Source: Planifilum fimeticola
GTDB lineage: Bacteria > Bacillota > Bacilli > Thermoactinomycetales > DSM-44946
NCBI RefSeq assembly: GCF_003001905.1
Contig: NZ_PVNE01000008.1
Location: forward strand, 1 to 64,000
DNA length: 64,000 bases
Direction of reading: 5' to 3'
A program made the translations under genes and the position numbers. Every line of letters starts with the position of its first letter. Position 1 is the stretch's first letter. Positions 1 through 7,415 of the stretch are shown here, piece by piece. The notes under the pieces were generated by a model that made no database searches, had not been told where the DNA came from, and saw only the letters and a program-made list of their open reading frames with translations.

Positions 1-59
1 TGGGTTCGTCCTGAACATATAAAAACCTTCCTTCGGAATTGTTTTATTCCGAATTCAAC

Positions 60-93
60 AAAAAAGGCTGTTGACCCTTCTTTGTCAACAGCC
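60..93 (-). terminator. Intrinsic terminator downstream of the DUF1540 gene
   Basis: A perfect 10-bp stem (GGCTGTTGAC with GTCAACAGCC, 66-75 and 84-93) is followed on the minus strand by six T residues. It ends transcription coming from the DUF1540 gene. The same stem sequence recurs in two other minus-strand terminators of this window. Confidence 0.85.
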
Positions 94-95
94 TC

Positions 96-121
96 AAGCA
101 CCCCGCGGGGTGCTTTTCCTT
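96..121 (+). terminator. Intrinsic terminator for a plus-strand transcript entering the window
   Basis: AAGCACCCC and GGGGTGCTT pair across a two-base GC centre and are followed on the plus strand by TTTTCCTTTT. It sits back to back with the minus-strand terminator at 60-93, so the two probably separate convergent transcripts; the plus-strand gene lies left of the window. Confidence 0.6.
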
Positions 122-122
122 T

Positions 123-344
123 TCACTGGTGCTTCTCCCTGGGCCGAAAGGTGTGGCAACAGGTGTCGGCGGCCTGACGGGCCGAATGATCCTGATGGCC
201 CGTCCCCACCATTTCTCCCCCGATTTCCTCATCGAACCGGCGGTCGGCATGCGGATCGATCTCCACCATGATCGCATCCGCAGTACAGTTGTTCCCTTCG
301 GCCCAAAAGTAGCAGTTTGCCACACTGCATTTGACTTCAGGCAA
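123..344 (-). CDS. DUF1540 domain protein (small cysteine-rich)
   Basis: The 73-residue product begins with a single DUF1540-type motif: VKCSVANCYFW, then GNNCTADAIMVEI, with Cys6, Cys11 and Cys19 as likely metal ligands. DUF1540 proteins are small, common in spore formers, and of unknown function; metal binding is inferred from the cysteines. The start is TTG at 344, seven bases after an AGGAGGTG Shine-Dalgarno site. That site lies in one arm of a 10-bp inverted repeat (354-385), so translation may be controlled. The C-terminal half is polar, with several His and Cys, and was not recognised. A terminator follows. Confidence 0.75.
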   Translation of the reverse strand: MPEVKCSVANCYFWAEGNNCTADAIMVEIDPHADRRFDEEIGGEMVGTGHQDHSARQAADTCCHTFRPREKHQ

Positions 345-353
345 AACGGATCA

Positions 354-385
354 CCTCCTGGCTTAAGTATTCTCGAGCCAGGAGG
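354..385 (-). promoter_or_regulatory. Hairpin masking the Shine-Dalgarno site of the DUF1540 gene
   Basis: CCTCCTGGCT (354-363) and AGCCAGGAGG (376-385) form a perfect 10-bp stem with a 12-base loop. On the minus strand the 3' arm contains the AGGAGG ribosome-binding site of the DUF1540 gene, and no T-run follows. It is therefore better placed to control translation than to terminate transcription. Confidence 0.55.
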
Positions 386-403
386 AAGGTATCAGTGGAA
401 ATT

Positions 404-676
404 TTAATCCTTGGTTCTGTCCGCCTGCCGCAGCTCTTCCAGGATGGCGGAAATCGACTCGAAGGAGATGCCGTTTTCGTTCCGGGCGGACACCACAAAA
501 TAAACCTCGCCGCTGAAGGCGGGGATGTATTCCTTCACTTCCACTTCCGTATCTCCGTATGTTTTGCGAAACACCGGCTGGTTCCCTATCTTTTTCCAGC
601 CCTGCCGCACCAATTCCTCCTCATAGGGTTCAAAATCCTCTTCGTGGATGTTCAAATGGATCCGTGTGACCTTCAA
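404..676 (-). CDS. Unknown small protein
   Basis: This encodes about 90 residues and is not recognised as a known family. It is a soluble mixed alpha/beta sequence: an N-terminal strand (KVTRIHLNIHEEDF), a charged helix, a central strand-rich part (TEVEVKEYIP, EVYFVVSARN), and a C-terminal helix. I chose TTG at 676 because GGGAGGGTG lies seven bases upstream. The longer frame starting at 742 runs back through a TGgTATAAT promoter element, so it cannot all be translated. It ends about 60 bases before the DUF1540 gene, so the two are probably co-transcribed. Confidence 0.6.
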   Translation of the reverse strand: MKVTRIHLNIHEEDFEPYEEELVRQGWKKIGNQPVFRKTYGDTEVEVKEYIPAFSGEVYFVVSARNENGISFESISAILEELRQADRTKD

Positions 677-706
677 AACATTCACCCTCCCGAATTTGTC
701 TGTGGT

Positions 707-715
707 ATTATACCA
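707..715 (-). promoter_or_regulatory. Extended -10 promoter for the unknown gene and the DUF1540 gene
   Basis: The minus strand reads TGgTATAAT, a perfect -10 with the extended TGn element. No convincing -35 lies 17 bases upstream, which is usual for extended -10 promoters. The start codon of the first gene is about 30 bases downstream. Confidence 0.5.
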
Positions 716-930
716 TACCCCGGACAACACTTCATCGTCCAAATGGAAAAAGGAAAAGGTGAGGCCGTTACAGAATTTACTAGAAGTTCACCTAGGGGCG
801 GGTGTGGCCGGAGACGGAAGTGGTGAAAATGGAGAGTGGGCGAAGTCGGAGGAATTTCATGGATGATTCCGAAGAGACATGTGTTATCATGTGAGATGAA
901 TTGCATTACGGACGGTTGAGGGGATGGGAA

Positions 931-2052
931 ATGGTTCGCGGCAAACCGGATTTCTGGCTGATGTTCTTCACGTTTCTCCTCTTGGGTTTCGGGCTGGTGA
1001 TGGTGTTCAGCGCCAGCTACTATGAGGGATGGACCGAGTTCAACGACAGTTACTATTTTTTTAAGCGCCAGCTGGCGCGGGCCGGCCTCGGCCTGATCCT
1101 CTTTTTCACGTTCGCCAATATACCGTTCACCCTTTATCGGCGCCATGTCGGTTGGATTTTGTTGGGCTGCGTGATCCTGCTGGTGCTGGTGTTCGTACCC
1201 GTCATCGGCGTCGAGGCCAACGGCGCTTCCCGGTGGATTCAAATCGGCCCCCTGACGATTCAGCCCTCGGAGCTGGCAAAACTCGCCCTGCTCATATACA
1301 CCGCCTCGATCATGACGAAAAAACAACCCTATCTGGACAACTTCACACGGGGCTTGCTCCCCCCTCTGATCGTGATCGGGCTGGTCTGTTCTCTGATCAT
1401 GATCGAGCCCCATTACAGCGCCACGATCATCATTCTGATCTCCTGCATGGTGGTGATTTTCTGCGCGGGAGCGCGGATCCGCCACTTGCTGATGTTGGGG
1501 CTGGTAGCCGTTCCCGTGTTAATCATGGTCCTCTATCTGGCGGATTACCGGATCGAACGCCTGGAGGCGGCCTACGATCCCTGGAAGGATCCCAACGACA
1601 CGGGATACCAAATTATCCAATCCCTTTATGCCATCGGACCCGGCGGCTTGTCCGGCCGCGGCCTCGGAAACGGGATCCAAAAGCTGGCCTATCTTCCCGA
1701 GGCCCATACCGACTTCATCTTTGCCGTCATTGCCGAGGAACTGGGCTTTTTTGGCGGCGTCTTCCTGATCCTCCTGTTCGTGGCTCTGATCCTGCGGGGC
1801 ATTCGGGCCTCCCTGATCGTACCGGACCAATTTGGAACCCTGCTCGGCATCGGACTGATCACCACGATCGCCATCCAAGCGCTGTTCAACCTGGCCGTGG
1901 TCACGGCAATTCTTCCCGTGACGGGCGTTCCCCTCCCCCTGGTCAGTTACGGCGGATCGTCACTGCTCATCAACATGGCCTCCCTGGGAATCCTTCTCAA
2001 CATTTCCCGCTACCGTCCGGACCCCAGCCGAAAAGACGGCTCACAATCATAA
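931..2052 (+). CDS. SEDS-family cell-wall polymerase/flippase (FtsW/RodA/SpoVE type)
   Basis: This 373-residue polytopic protein has about ten membrane helices, the normal size for FtsW/RodA. Family hallmarks include the conserved loop HTDFIFAVIAEELGFFGG and the C-terminal VTGVPLPLVSYGGSSLLINMAS. SEDS proteins are peptidoglycan glycosyltransferases that work with a class B penicillin-binding protein. The motifs are closest to FtsW/RodA, but sequence alone does not say whether this copy serves division, elongation or sporulation; no division gene is adjacent. ATG at 931 is preferred over TTG at 901 because GAGGGG sits about seven bases upstream. Confidence 0.88.
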   Translation: MVRGKPDFWLMFFTFLLLGFGLVMVFSASYYEGWTEFNDSYYFFKRQLARAGLGLILFFTFANIPFTLYRRHVGWILLGCVILLVLVFVPVIGVEANGASRWIQIGPLTIQPSELAKLALLIYTASIMTKKQPYLDNFTRGLLPPLIVIGLVCSLIMIEPHYSATIIILISCMVVIFCAGARIRHLLMLGLVAVPVLIMVLYLADYRIERLEAAYDPWKDPNDTGYQIIQSLYAIGPGGLSGRGLGNGIQKLAYLPEAHTDFIFAVIAEELGFFGGVFLILLFVALILRGIRASLIVPDQFGTLLGIGLITTIAIQALFNLAVVTAILPVTGVPLPLVSYGGSSLLINMASLGILLNISRYRPDPSRKDGSQS

Positions 2053-2060
2053 CCTCCTAA

Positions 2061-2088
2061 ACGAAAAAGGGGCGCCACAGGGCGCCCC
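2061..2088 (-). terminator. Terminator of the thiazole operon
   Basis: GGGGCGCC and GGCGCCCC (2069-2076, 2081-2088) form an 8-bp stem with a 4-base loop. It is followed on the minus strand by TTTTTCG. It sits between the convergent SEDS gene and thiG and serves the latter. Confidence 0.75.
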
Positions 2089-2197
2089 GAGAACGCTGGA
2101 AAAGCCAGCCGGGAAAGGACGATTTCCCGCCTCGATTCGTGCAGGTAGCTCCCGGGAACCCCCCTTGAATCTTGCCGATTACCGGACTAGAAACCCC

Positions 2198-2965
2198 TCA
2201 GGAGCCGACCAAACCCTCCTGGGGACTGCTGGCCGAAGCATAACGCTTCCGGGGAATCCTTCCCGCCTCGAAACCCAGCCTCCCCGCCTCCACGGCCAAT
2301 TTCATCGCCCTGGCCATCCTCACCGGATCCTTCGCCTGGGACACGGCGGTGTTGAGCAGCACCCCGTCCGCTCCCAGTTCCATCGCCTGAACCACATCGG
2401 CCGGAGATCCGATCCCCGCGTCGACGATGACGGGAACCTCGGCCTGTTCGATAATCAGGCTCAAGTAGTGGGGATTGAGGAGTCCCAGCCCGGATCCGAT
2501 CGGAGAACCGCCGGGCATGATGGCGTGGGCTCCCGCTTCCTCCAAGCGCTTGGCCAATATCGGATCGTCGGAGGTATAGGGCAAAACGGTGAATCCCTCC
2601 TCCACCAGGATCCGGGTCGCCTCCAGGGTGGCGACGGGATCGGGCAGCAGGGTTTTGGGATCCCCGATAATCTCCACCTTGATCATGTCGCACAACTTGG
2701 AGGCCCGGGCCAATCGGGCGATTCGCAAGGCCTCCTCCACGCTGGTGGCTCCCGCCGTGTTGGGAAGCAGGGTGTATTTTCCGAGATCCAGGCGTTCCAA
2801 AAAATTGGGTTGATTTGGATCGCTGATGTTTAACCGGCGAACGGCGAAGGTGAGAACCTCCGCCCCCGAAGCATCCACCGCGGCCTGCTGAATATCCAGC
2901 GATGAAAACTTCCCGGTTCCCAAAAACAGGCGGGAACGGAAGGTGTATTTTCCGATCTTCAGCAC
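2198..2965 (-). CDS. thiG: Thiazole synthase ThiG
   Basis: ThiG condenses 1-deoxy-D-xylulose-5-phosphate, dehydroglycine and the ThiS thiocarboxylate sulfur into the thiamine thiazole. The 255-residue product has full family length. Lys96 in the motif CDMIKVEI is the expected Schiff-base lysine, and the phosphate-binding strands [15 protein letters not shown] and [17 protein letters not shown] are intact. It starts at GTG 2965 behind GGAGGGGG, three bases after the thiS stop. It is the last gene of the operon; no thiF or thiD follows, unlike the B. subtilis operon. Confidence 0.96.
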   Translation of the reverse strand: MLKIGKYTFRSRLFLGTGKFSSLDIQQAAVDASGAEVLTFAVRRLNISDPNQPNFLERLDLGKYTLLPNTAGATSVEEALRIARLARASKLCDMIKVEIIGDPKTLLPDPVATLEATRILVEEGFTVLPYTSDDPILAKRLEEAGAHAIMPGGSPIGSGLGLLNPHYLSLIIEQAEVPVIVDAGIGSPADVVQAMELGADGVLLNTAVSQAKDPVRMARAMKLAVEAGRLGFEAGRIPRKRYASASSPQEGLVGS

Positions 2966-2968
2966 GTG

Positions 2969-3172
2969 TCAACCCCCTCCGACAAAATGAACGATTTCGA
3001 TGGAATCCCCTTCGGCAAGGGGAGTTGAATCATGCTCTTCCCTCTCCAGAATCCTGCGATTTTGCTCCACCACGACGATTCGCTTTTCCACCCCCAAATG
3101 TTCCAACAGCTGGGAAACGGTGCGGACATCCCGGGGCAGATCCATCTCTTCTCCATTCACTCGGATGCGAAT
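2969..3172 (-). CDS. thiS: Sulfur carrier protein ThiS
   Basis: A small ubiquitin-like carrier whose C-terminal glycine is adenylated, then thiocarboxylated, to donate sulfur to ThiG. The end is FVGGG, giving the required di-glycine tail. A GTG at 3160 would begin at VNGEEMDLP and lose most of the first beta strand. The Shine-Dalgarno site GGGGGAG instead lies six bases before an ATT at 3172, which gives a normal start (MRIRVNGEE, 67 residues). I annotate ATT, and it needs testing. The gene sits between thiO and thiG. Confidence 0.85.
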   Translation of the reverse strand: MRIRVNGEEMDLPRDVRTVSQLLEHLGVEKRIVVVEQNRRILEREEHDSTPLAEGDSIEIVHFVGGG

Positions 3173-3209
3173 AACCTTCTCCCCCTTTCATGGGAAGTAC
3201 CCCCTGTTT

Positions 3210-4319
3210 TTAAGTCGACAGGCGGTCGGGCGAAAAGGGTTTCAGATCCGGAACCTCCTCTCCTGCGATCAATTCCGCGATCCGCTGGCCGGTGATGGGA
3301 CTGAGCAGTATTCCGTTGCGGAAATGACCGGTGGCGACGAAAAGGTTCCGGAATCGGCCGAACCTGCCGATATAAGGGAGTCCGTCGGGGGACCCGGGAC
3401 GGATGCTGGACCAGGCACGGATAAACGTGCTGTTTGCCAATTCCGGAACCAACCGGACCGCTTCCGACGTCAGTTGTCGAATCGCGTCCATCGTCACCCA
3501 TTCGGTAAAATCACCGGCCCGCTCCGTCGCTCCCACGATCACCTTGCCGTCCGCTTTGGGGACCAGGTAACATCCCTCCGCAAACAGCGTCCTTTCAAAG
3601 AGCTCTTTACGCGGATAAACCGCCAGGGATTCCCCCTTGATCGGAACGACCGGCAAACGCAACCCCAATTTCCCGGCCAGCGAAGCGCTCCACGCCCCCG
3701 CCGCCAACACCACATGCTCCGCCTGAAAGGTTCCCCGATCCGACTCCACCCTCTCGATGCGGTCCTTCCCGGCGCGAAAGGCAGTCACTTCACACCGCTC
3801 GATCAATTCGGCCCCGAGCAGTTCCGCCGCATAGGAAAAGGCCCGGGTCAATCGGGAGGAGGAGACGTGGGAATCCCCGGGAATGTAAAGGGCCCCCTCG
3901 ATCTGATCGGACACCTCCGGTTCCACGCTCCGAACCCGATCCTTGTCCCACCAGTCCGCCGTCTCGCCGCGGTCCCGCTGCCAAGCTCCCCGCTTCCGAA
4001 GCATCTCGGCCTCCTCTTCATTCCAAGCGATCCGCAATATGCCCGCCCGGATCAATTCGATATCGATTCCGGTCAGACGATACAATTCCGAGGCCAAATC
4101 GGGAAACATGGATCGGCTCTTCATGCACAGCTCACTCATGGGCCCCGGCGCAGCCATCTCCACCTGGGCCCCCAACATCCCCGCGGCGGCGGACGAAGCG
4201 TGGGCGCCGATCAGGTCCCGCTCCAGAACGGTGACCCGCGCTCCCCGTTTGGCGAGATAGTACGCGATCGAGCACCCGATCACACCCCCTCCGACAACCA
4301 CCACATCCCGCTCATGCAA
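3210..4319 (-). CDS. thiO: Glycine oxidase ThiO
   Basis: An FAD-dependent oxidase that converts glycine to the imine used by ThiG. The 369-residue product opens with a dinucleotide-binding fold (VVVVGGGVIGCSIAYYLAKRG, ending in ERD at about residue 34). It contains the DAO-family motif HASSAAAGML near residue 40 and the C-terminal FAD motif GSPDGLPYIGR followed by ATGHFRNGILLSP. The start is TTG at 4319 with GGGGGG seven bases upstream. It lies between tenI and thiS, the same place as in the B. subtilis tenA-thiD operon. Confidence 0.93.
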   Translation of the reverse strand: MHERDVVVVGGGVIGCSIAYYLAKRGARVTVLERDLIGAHASSAAAGMLGAQVEMAAPGPMSELCMKSRSMFPDLASELYRLTGIDIELIRAGILRIAWNEEEAEMLRKRGAWQRDRGETADWWDKDRVRSVEPEVSDQIEGALYIPGDSHVSSSRLTRAFSYAAELLGAELIERCEVTAFRAGKDRIERVESDRGTFQAEHVVLAAGAWSASLAGKLGLRLPVVPIKGESLAVYPRKELFERTLFAEGCYLVPKADGKVIVGATERAGDFTEWVTMDAIRQLTSEAVRLVPELANSTFIRAWSSIRPGSPDGLPYIGRFGRFRNLFVATGHFRNGILLSPITGQRIAELIAGEEVPDLKPFSPDRLST

Positions 4320-4356
4320 AACATAGCCCCCCTTTTTTCTCCTCTCCGGCTATCGA

Positions 4357-4968
4357 TCACACACGGCGATCCAGACAGGTCCTCATTTGCCGGGCCGTCC
4401 GTTCGGGTTCCGGACAGTCCATCAGGGCGGATAGGACGGCCACACCCGCACACCCCGTCTCCATCACTCGGGGGATCCGCCGCGCCGTGATCCCCCCGAT
4501 AGCCAGGACAGGAACGTTGACGGCCTGAACCACGCGGGAAAGTTGTTCGAGCCCCCGCGGGTGAACGCCCGGCTTGGACAAAGTGGAAAACACATGGCCG
4601 AACATCAGGTAGTCCGCCCCCGACGCGGCCGCCCGTCCCGCGGCCTCGACGGAATGAACCGAAACTCCCACCCGATGCCGGGAACCGACGATCTCCCGCA
4701 CCCGATCCACCGGCAGGCCCGCTTCCGGCAAATGGATGCCGCACCCCAGCGCCAGGGCCACATCCAACCGGTCATGAACGGCCAACTGCCCGGGACGCAG
4801 GAGCCCGCGCTCCAAAAGCCTGCTCCCCAGATGATAAATCTCCCGCGCAGACCGCCCTTTCCACCGCAGGTGGACCTGGTCCACCCAGGGACGGACCTTC
4901 TCGACAACGGCAACGATATGATCCGATGAATGATGGTCCCCGGTAACGAGGTGGAGTCTGCCTCCGAT
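4357..4968 (-). CDS. tenI: Thiazole tautomerase TenI (ThiE-like fold)
   Basis: This is a ThiE/TenI-family TIM barrel (LHLVTGDHH at the start, GADYLMFGHVFST, VLAIGGITA). Its position directly before thiO-thiS-thiG identifies it as TenI, which aromatises the thiazole product of ThiG, rather than thiamine-phosphate synthase. The only standard upstream start in frame, TTG 5025, is inside the riboswitch terminator stem. The Shine-Dalgarno GGAGGAGG ends five bases before ATC 4968, so ATC is annotated as the start (about 203 residues). It is the first gene behind the riboswitch. ThiE cannot be fully excluded. Confidence 0.82.
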   Translation of the reverse strand: MGGRLHLVTGDHHSSDHIVAVVEKVRPWVDQVHLRWKGRSAREIYHLGSRLLERGLLRPGQLAVHDRLDVALALGCGIHLPEAGLPVDRVREIVGSRHRVGVSVHSVEAAGRAAASGADYLMFGHVFSTLSKPGVHPRGLEQLSRVVQAVNVPVLAIGGITARRIPRVMETGCAGVAVLSALMDCPEPERTARQMRTCLDRRV

Positions 4969-4989
4969 TTTCGCCTCCTCCTTTCCTGC

Positions 4990-5017
4990 AAAAAACCGGT
5001 ATCCTGGAGGATACCGG
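4990..5017 (-). terminator. Riboswitch expression-platform terminator
   Basis: CCGGTATCC and GGATACCGG (4996-5004, 5009-5017) form a 9-bp stem, followed by six T residues on the minus strand. It lies between the TPP aptamer and tenI, so it is the premature terminator used when TPP is bound. Confidence 0.88.
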
Positions 5018-5033
5018 CAACGCAAGCAACCGC

Positions 5034-5127
5034 CACATTCCTTACGCTGGTATGACCCAGGTCAAGTTCAAAGGGTTGGGGCGCGAACCCCTCTCAGCAC
5101 CGTACGGTGCACCCCCAGTGGACTCCT
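5034..5127 (-). ncRNA. TPP riboswitch (THI element)
   Basis: The minus strand carries the conserved TPP aptamer blocks GGGGGTGC, CTGAGAGG, and then ACCCTTTGAAC followed by CTGGGTCATACCAGCG and TAAGGAA. Both arms of the aptamer are complete. With the terminator just downstream it should switch tenI-thiO-thiS-thiG off when thiamine pyrophosphate is abundant. Confidence 0.95.
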
Positions 5128-5147
5128 TTCGCAGTCAATTTTCTATT

Positions 5148-5177
5148 ATTTTAGCAATCTCCTGCAAAGGGCGTCAA
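5148..5177 (-). promoter_or_regulatory. Promoter of the thiazole operon
   Basis: TTGACG (5177-5172) and TAAAAT (5153-5148) are separated by 18 bases. The transcript would start about 15 bases before the TPP aptamer. Confidence 0.75.
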
Positions 5178-5182
5178 ACGCT

Positions 5183-5561
5183 TCAAAAGCGATTTGTCGA
5201 CCCGTTGTCCGCATGATGCGACACTTCCGTCCGGGATCCGGGCCACACCCTCCGCATTTCTGAAAGATCTAAACGCGGTTGGGAACTTCTCCTCACATCG
5301 CCGCAGACGAAACGGCGACAGGCAGCCGGAAACCGGAAATGACCCGGTCCCCCGATCGGTACGACTCCTGTGCGCTAAGTGGAGGAATGTTTTCCCCTCC
5401 ACCGAGAACGCGGACGATACAGTCGCCGCACCGACCGGTTGTGCAACGAAAGGGAATCAGAACCCCTGCCGCAATCGCTTCCAAAAGAGCGGCGTCCCCT
5501 CCTTCACCTTGAAACGGTACTTTCCCCGCGGCATGATGAAGGTTACGGTTGCTTCCCGCAT
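5183..5561 (-). pseudogene. [2Fe-2S] ferredoxin gene with two apparent frameshifts
   Basis: ATG 5561 with AGGAGG upstream begins a ferredoxin (MREATVTFIMPRGKYRFKVKEG). Its frame breaks at a G4 run (5496-5499). The adjacent frame continues the family exactly: LLEAIAAGVLIPFRC, then CTTGRCGDC, the plant-type CxxxxCxxC cluster motif. That frame ends without the fourth cysteine, but a second one-base shift at 5321-5322 gives RLPCRRFVCGDV, restoring the fourth ligand. Adding one base at each run gives a single protein of about 126 residues. It could be a decayed gene or two homopolymer errors. It lies nine bases downstream of dedA. Confidence 0.7.
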
Positions 5562-5570
5562 ATCCGCCTC

Positions 5571-6185
5571 CTACTTGGGACCAGAGCCTGCCCGATTTTG
5601 ATTCATCGCCCACCAGTACCAAGCCGCAAAACCCGCTGCTAAAATCAAGACAAGGAAAACCACCGGCCCCAGGCGATGAAGGAAATGAAATACCAGTTCC
5701 CAGCTGGAACCCAACGCATACCCCAACCCGATGAAGGTGGCGCACCAGACCACCGCCCCGCAGTATGCGTACATGCCGAACCGGGTGTAAGAGAGTTTGG
5801 ATATGCCGGCCAAATATGCGGTCAAATGGCGGACTCCCGGGATAAAATAGCCGAAAAACAACACCCAATTGCCGTACTTCCGGAACAGAAACTGGGTGAT
5901 CCGGAGTCTTCTCCGCGTGATGAAGAGCTTGCTTCCGTATCGCTTCAGGAGGGGGTAGCCGAAACGCGTTCCCAATACGTAGCTCAGGGTGATCCCGCCG
6001 ATCGAGCCGGTAAGGGCGCTGATATAAGTCAGATACAGATTCAATTGCCCTTCCGACGAAAGATAGCCGATAAAAGTCATAAAGATCTCGTCGGGAAGGG
6101 GAATGCCGGCAATCCCCAGGATTAGGAAGAGGATGATCCCGATATATCCGTACTGTGACAAAAACTCGGCCAATGTTTGTTCCAT
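5571..6185 (-). CDS. DedA family membrane protein
   Basis: The 204-residue product shows the DedA/SNARE-associated pattern. It has an N-terminal hydrophobic stretch (GYIGIILFLILGIAGIPLPDE), the re-entrant motif around LSYVLGTRFG, a basic segment (RRRLRITQFLFRKYGNW), and the signature FFGYFIPGVRHLTAYLAGISK carrying the conserved arginine. Family members are linked to undecaprenyl-phosphate or other lipid flipping and membrane potential. The start ATG 6185 has only a weak Shine-Dalgarno site. The gene is followed closely by the ferredoxin pseudogene. Confidence 0.9.
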   Translation of the reverse strand: MEQTLAEFLSQYGYIGIILFLILGIAGIPLPDEIFMTFIGYLSSEGQLNLYLTYISALTGSIGGITLSYVLGTRFGYPLLKRYGSKLFITRRRLRITQFLFRKYGNWVLFFGYFIPGVRHLTAYLAGISKLSYTRFGMYAYCGAVVWCATFIGLGYALGSSWELVFHFLHRLGPVVFLVLILAAGFAAWYWWAMNQNRAGSGPK

Positions 6186-6237
6186 TCATTTAACCCCGTT
6201 TTTTGATTCGATTCGATGACCATTCCGCCGCTTGTGA

Positions 6238-6277
6238 AAAGCGGTTCCAGTCTCATAAAGGGGACGGGAACCGCTTT
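6238..6277 (-). terminator. Probable terminator after nuoD
   Basis: AAAGCGGTTCC and GGAACCGCTTT (6238-6248, 6267-6277) form an 11-bp stem, followed on the minus strand by a short T-run (GCTTTTCAC). It lies seven bases downstream of the nuoD stop. The short T-run makes termination likely rather than certain. Confidence 0.6.
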
Positions 6278-6283
6278 CGTTTC

Positions 6284-7378
6284 TCAACCGTCAACGTCAC
6301 CGAGCACAATATCCACCGCACCGAGGATGGCGATCAAATTGGCGATGTTTTCCCCCTCCAACAGCTGGGGCAAAATCTGCAGGTTGTGGAAGGACGGCCG
6401 GCGCCAATGAATCCGCCAGGGAGAAGCTTTCCCTTTGCTGATCAGGTGAACGCCCAGTTCTCCCCGGGGGTTTTCCACCGCCGTATACACTTCTCCCTCC
6501 GGCGGACGGATCAGCCTCGGCACCTTGGCCATGATCGGCCCTTCGGGAATTTGTTCCACCGCCTGTTCAATGATCCGCAGAGATTGGCGGATTTCCTCCA
6601 TCCGAATCTGGAAGCGATCGTAACAATCCCCCTCGGTGGAAATGGGGACGTCAAAATCAAACCGGTCATAGATCGAATAGGGCTGATCCTTTCTCAGATC
6701 CCGTTGAATCCCCGTGCATCGGAGACATGGACCGGACAGCCCGTACCGGACGGCGGTTTTCGCATCGTATTTGCCAACCCCCTTGGTCCGGTTGACAAAG
6801 ATTTCGTTGCCCGCCACCAGATCAAGATATTCTTCATGGCGCTCCCGCAGGTAGGAAACCAGGTTGCGCACCTTGTCGAGCCAGCCCTCGGGAGCATCCC
6901 ATTTGACGCCTCCCACCCTCATGTAATTGTATGTGAGGCGGGCGCCGGATATTTCGTTGAACAGATCAATGATCTTCTCCCGATCCTGGAAGGCATACAA
7001 GAAGGGACTCATCGCCCCGATATCCAGAAGATAAGTGCCGAACCAGACCAGATGGCTGGCGATCCGGTTCAGTTCCATTACGATGACCCTCAAATATTCG
7101 GCGCGTTCGGGAATCTCCAGCTCCATCAGGGTTTCAACGGCGTGGACCACGGCGTAATTGTTGATCATCGCCGACAGGTAGTCCATCCGGTCCGTATAGG
7201 GGATGATCTGCGTATAGTTCAGGTTTTCCGCCAGTTTTTCCGTTCCCCGGTGCAGGTATCCGATCACCGGAGTGGCCTCGCGGATGATCTCCCCGTCAAT
7301 CTTGAGCAAGATCCGGAACACACCGTGAGTGCTGGGGTGTTGGGGTCCCACATTGAGGAGCATCTCTTCGGTCCGCAT
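6284..7378 (-). CDS. nuoD: NADH-quinone oxidoreductase subunit D (49-kDa), stand-alone copy
   Basis: The 364-residue product is a full-length complex I subunit D. It carries the quinone-site loop GPQHPSTHG near residue 11 and YTDRMDYLSAM near residue 61, whose His and Tyr contact the quinone head group. It also has the conserved RVGGV, GLSGPCLR and the C-terminal AILGAVDIVLGDVDG. Other nuo genes are normally adjacent, but none is present. It follows a nicotinamidase-like gene with a 37-base gap and its own AAGGATGG site, so the two are probably co-transcribed. A second nuoD in a complete operon elsewhere is possible but not visible here. Confidence 0.92.
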   Translation of the reverse strand: MRTEEMLLNVGPQHPSTHGVFRILLKIDGEIIREATPVIGYLHRGTEKLAENLNYTQIIPYTDRMDYLSAMINNYAVVHAVETLMELEIPERAEYLRVIVMELNRIASHLVWFGTYLLDIGAMSPFLYAFQDREKIIDLFNEISGARLTYNYMRVGGVKWDAPEGWLDKVRNLVSYLRERHEEYLDLVAGNEIFVNRTKGVGKYDAKTAVRYGLSGPCLRCTGIQRDLRKDQPYSIYDRFDFDVPISTEGDCYDRFQIRMEEIRQSLRIIEQAVEQIPEGPIMAKVPRLIRPPEGEVYTAVENPRGELGVHLISKGKASPWRIHWRRPSFHNLQILPQLLEGENIANLIAILGAVDIVLGDVDG

Positions 7379-7415
7379 CCAAACACCATCCTTCGTCGAT
7401 TTCCAAAGCCGTGTT

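Noticed and set aside
32-53. TTCGGAAT/ATTCCGAA inverted repeat at the left edge
   Set aside because: A plausible small hairpin, but its partner gene lies outside the window, so no role can be assigned.
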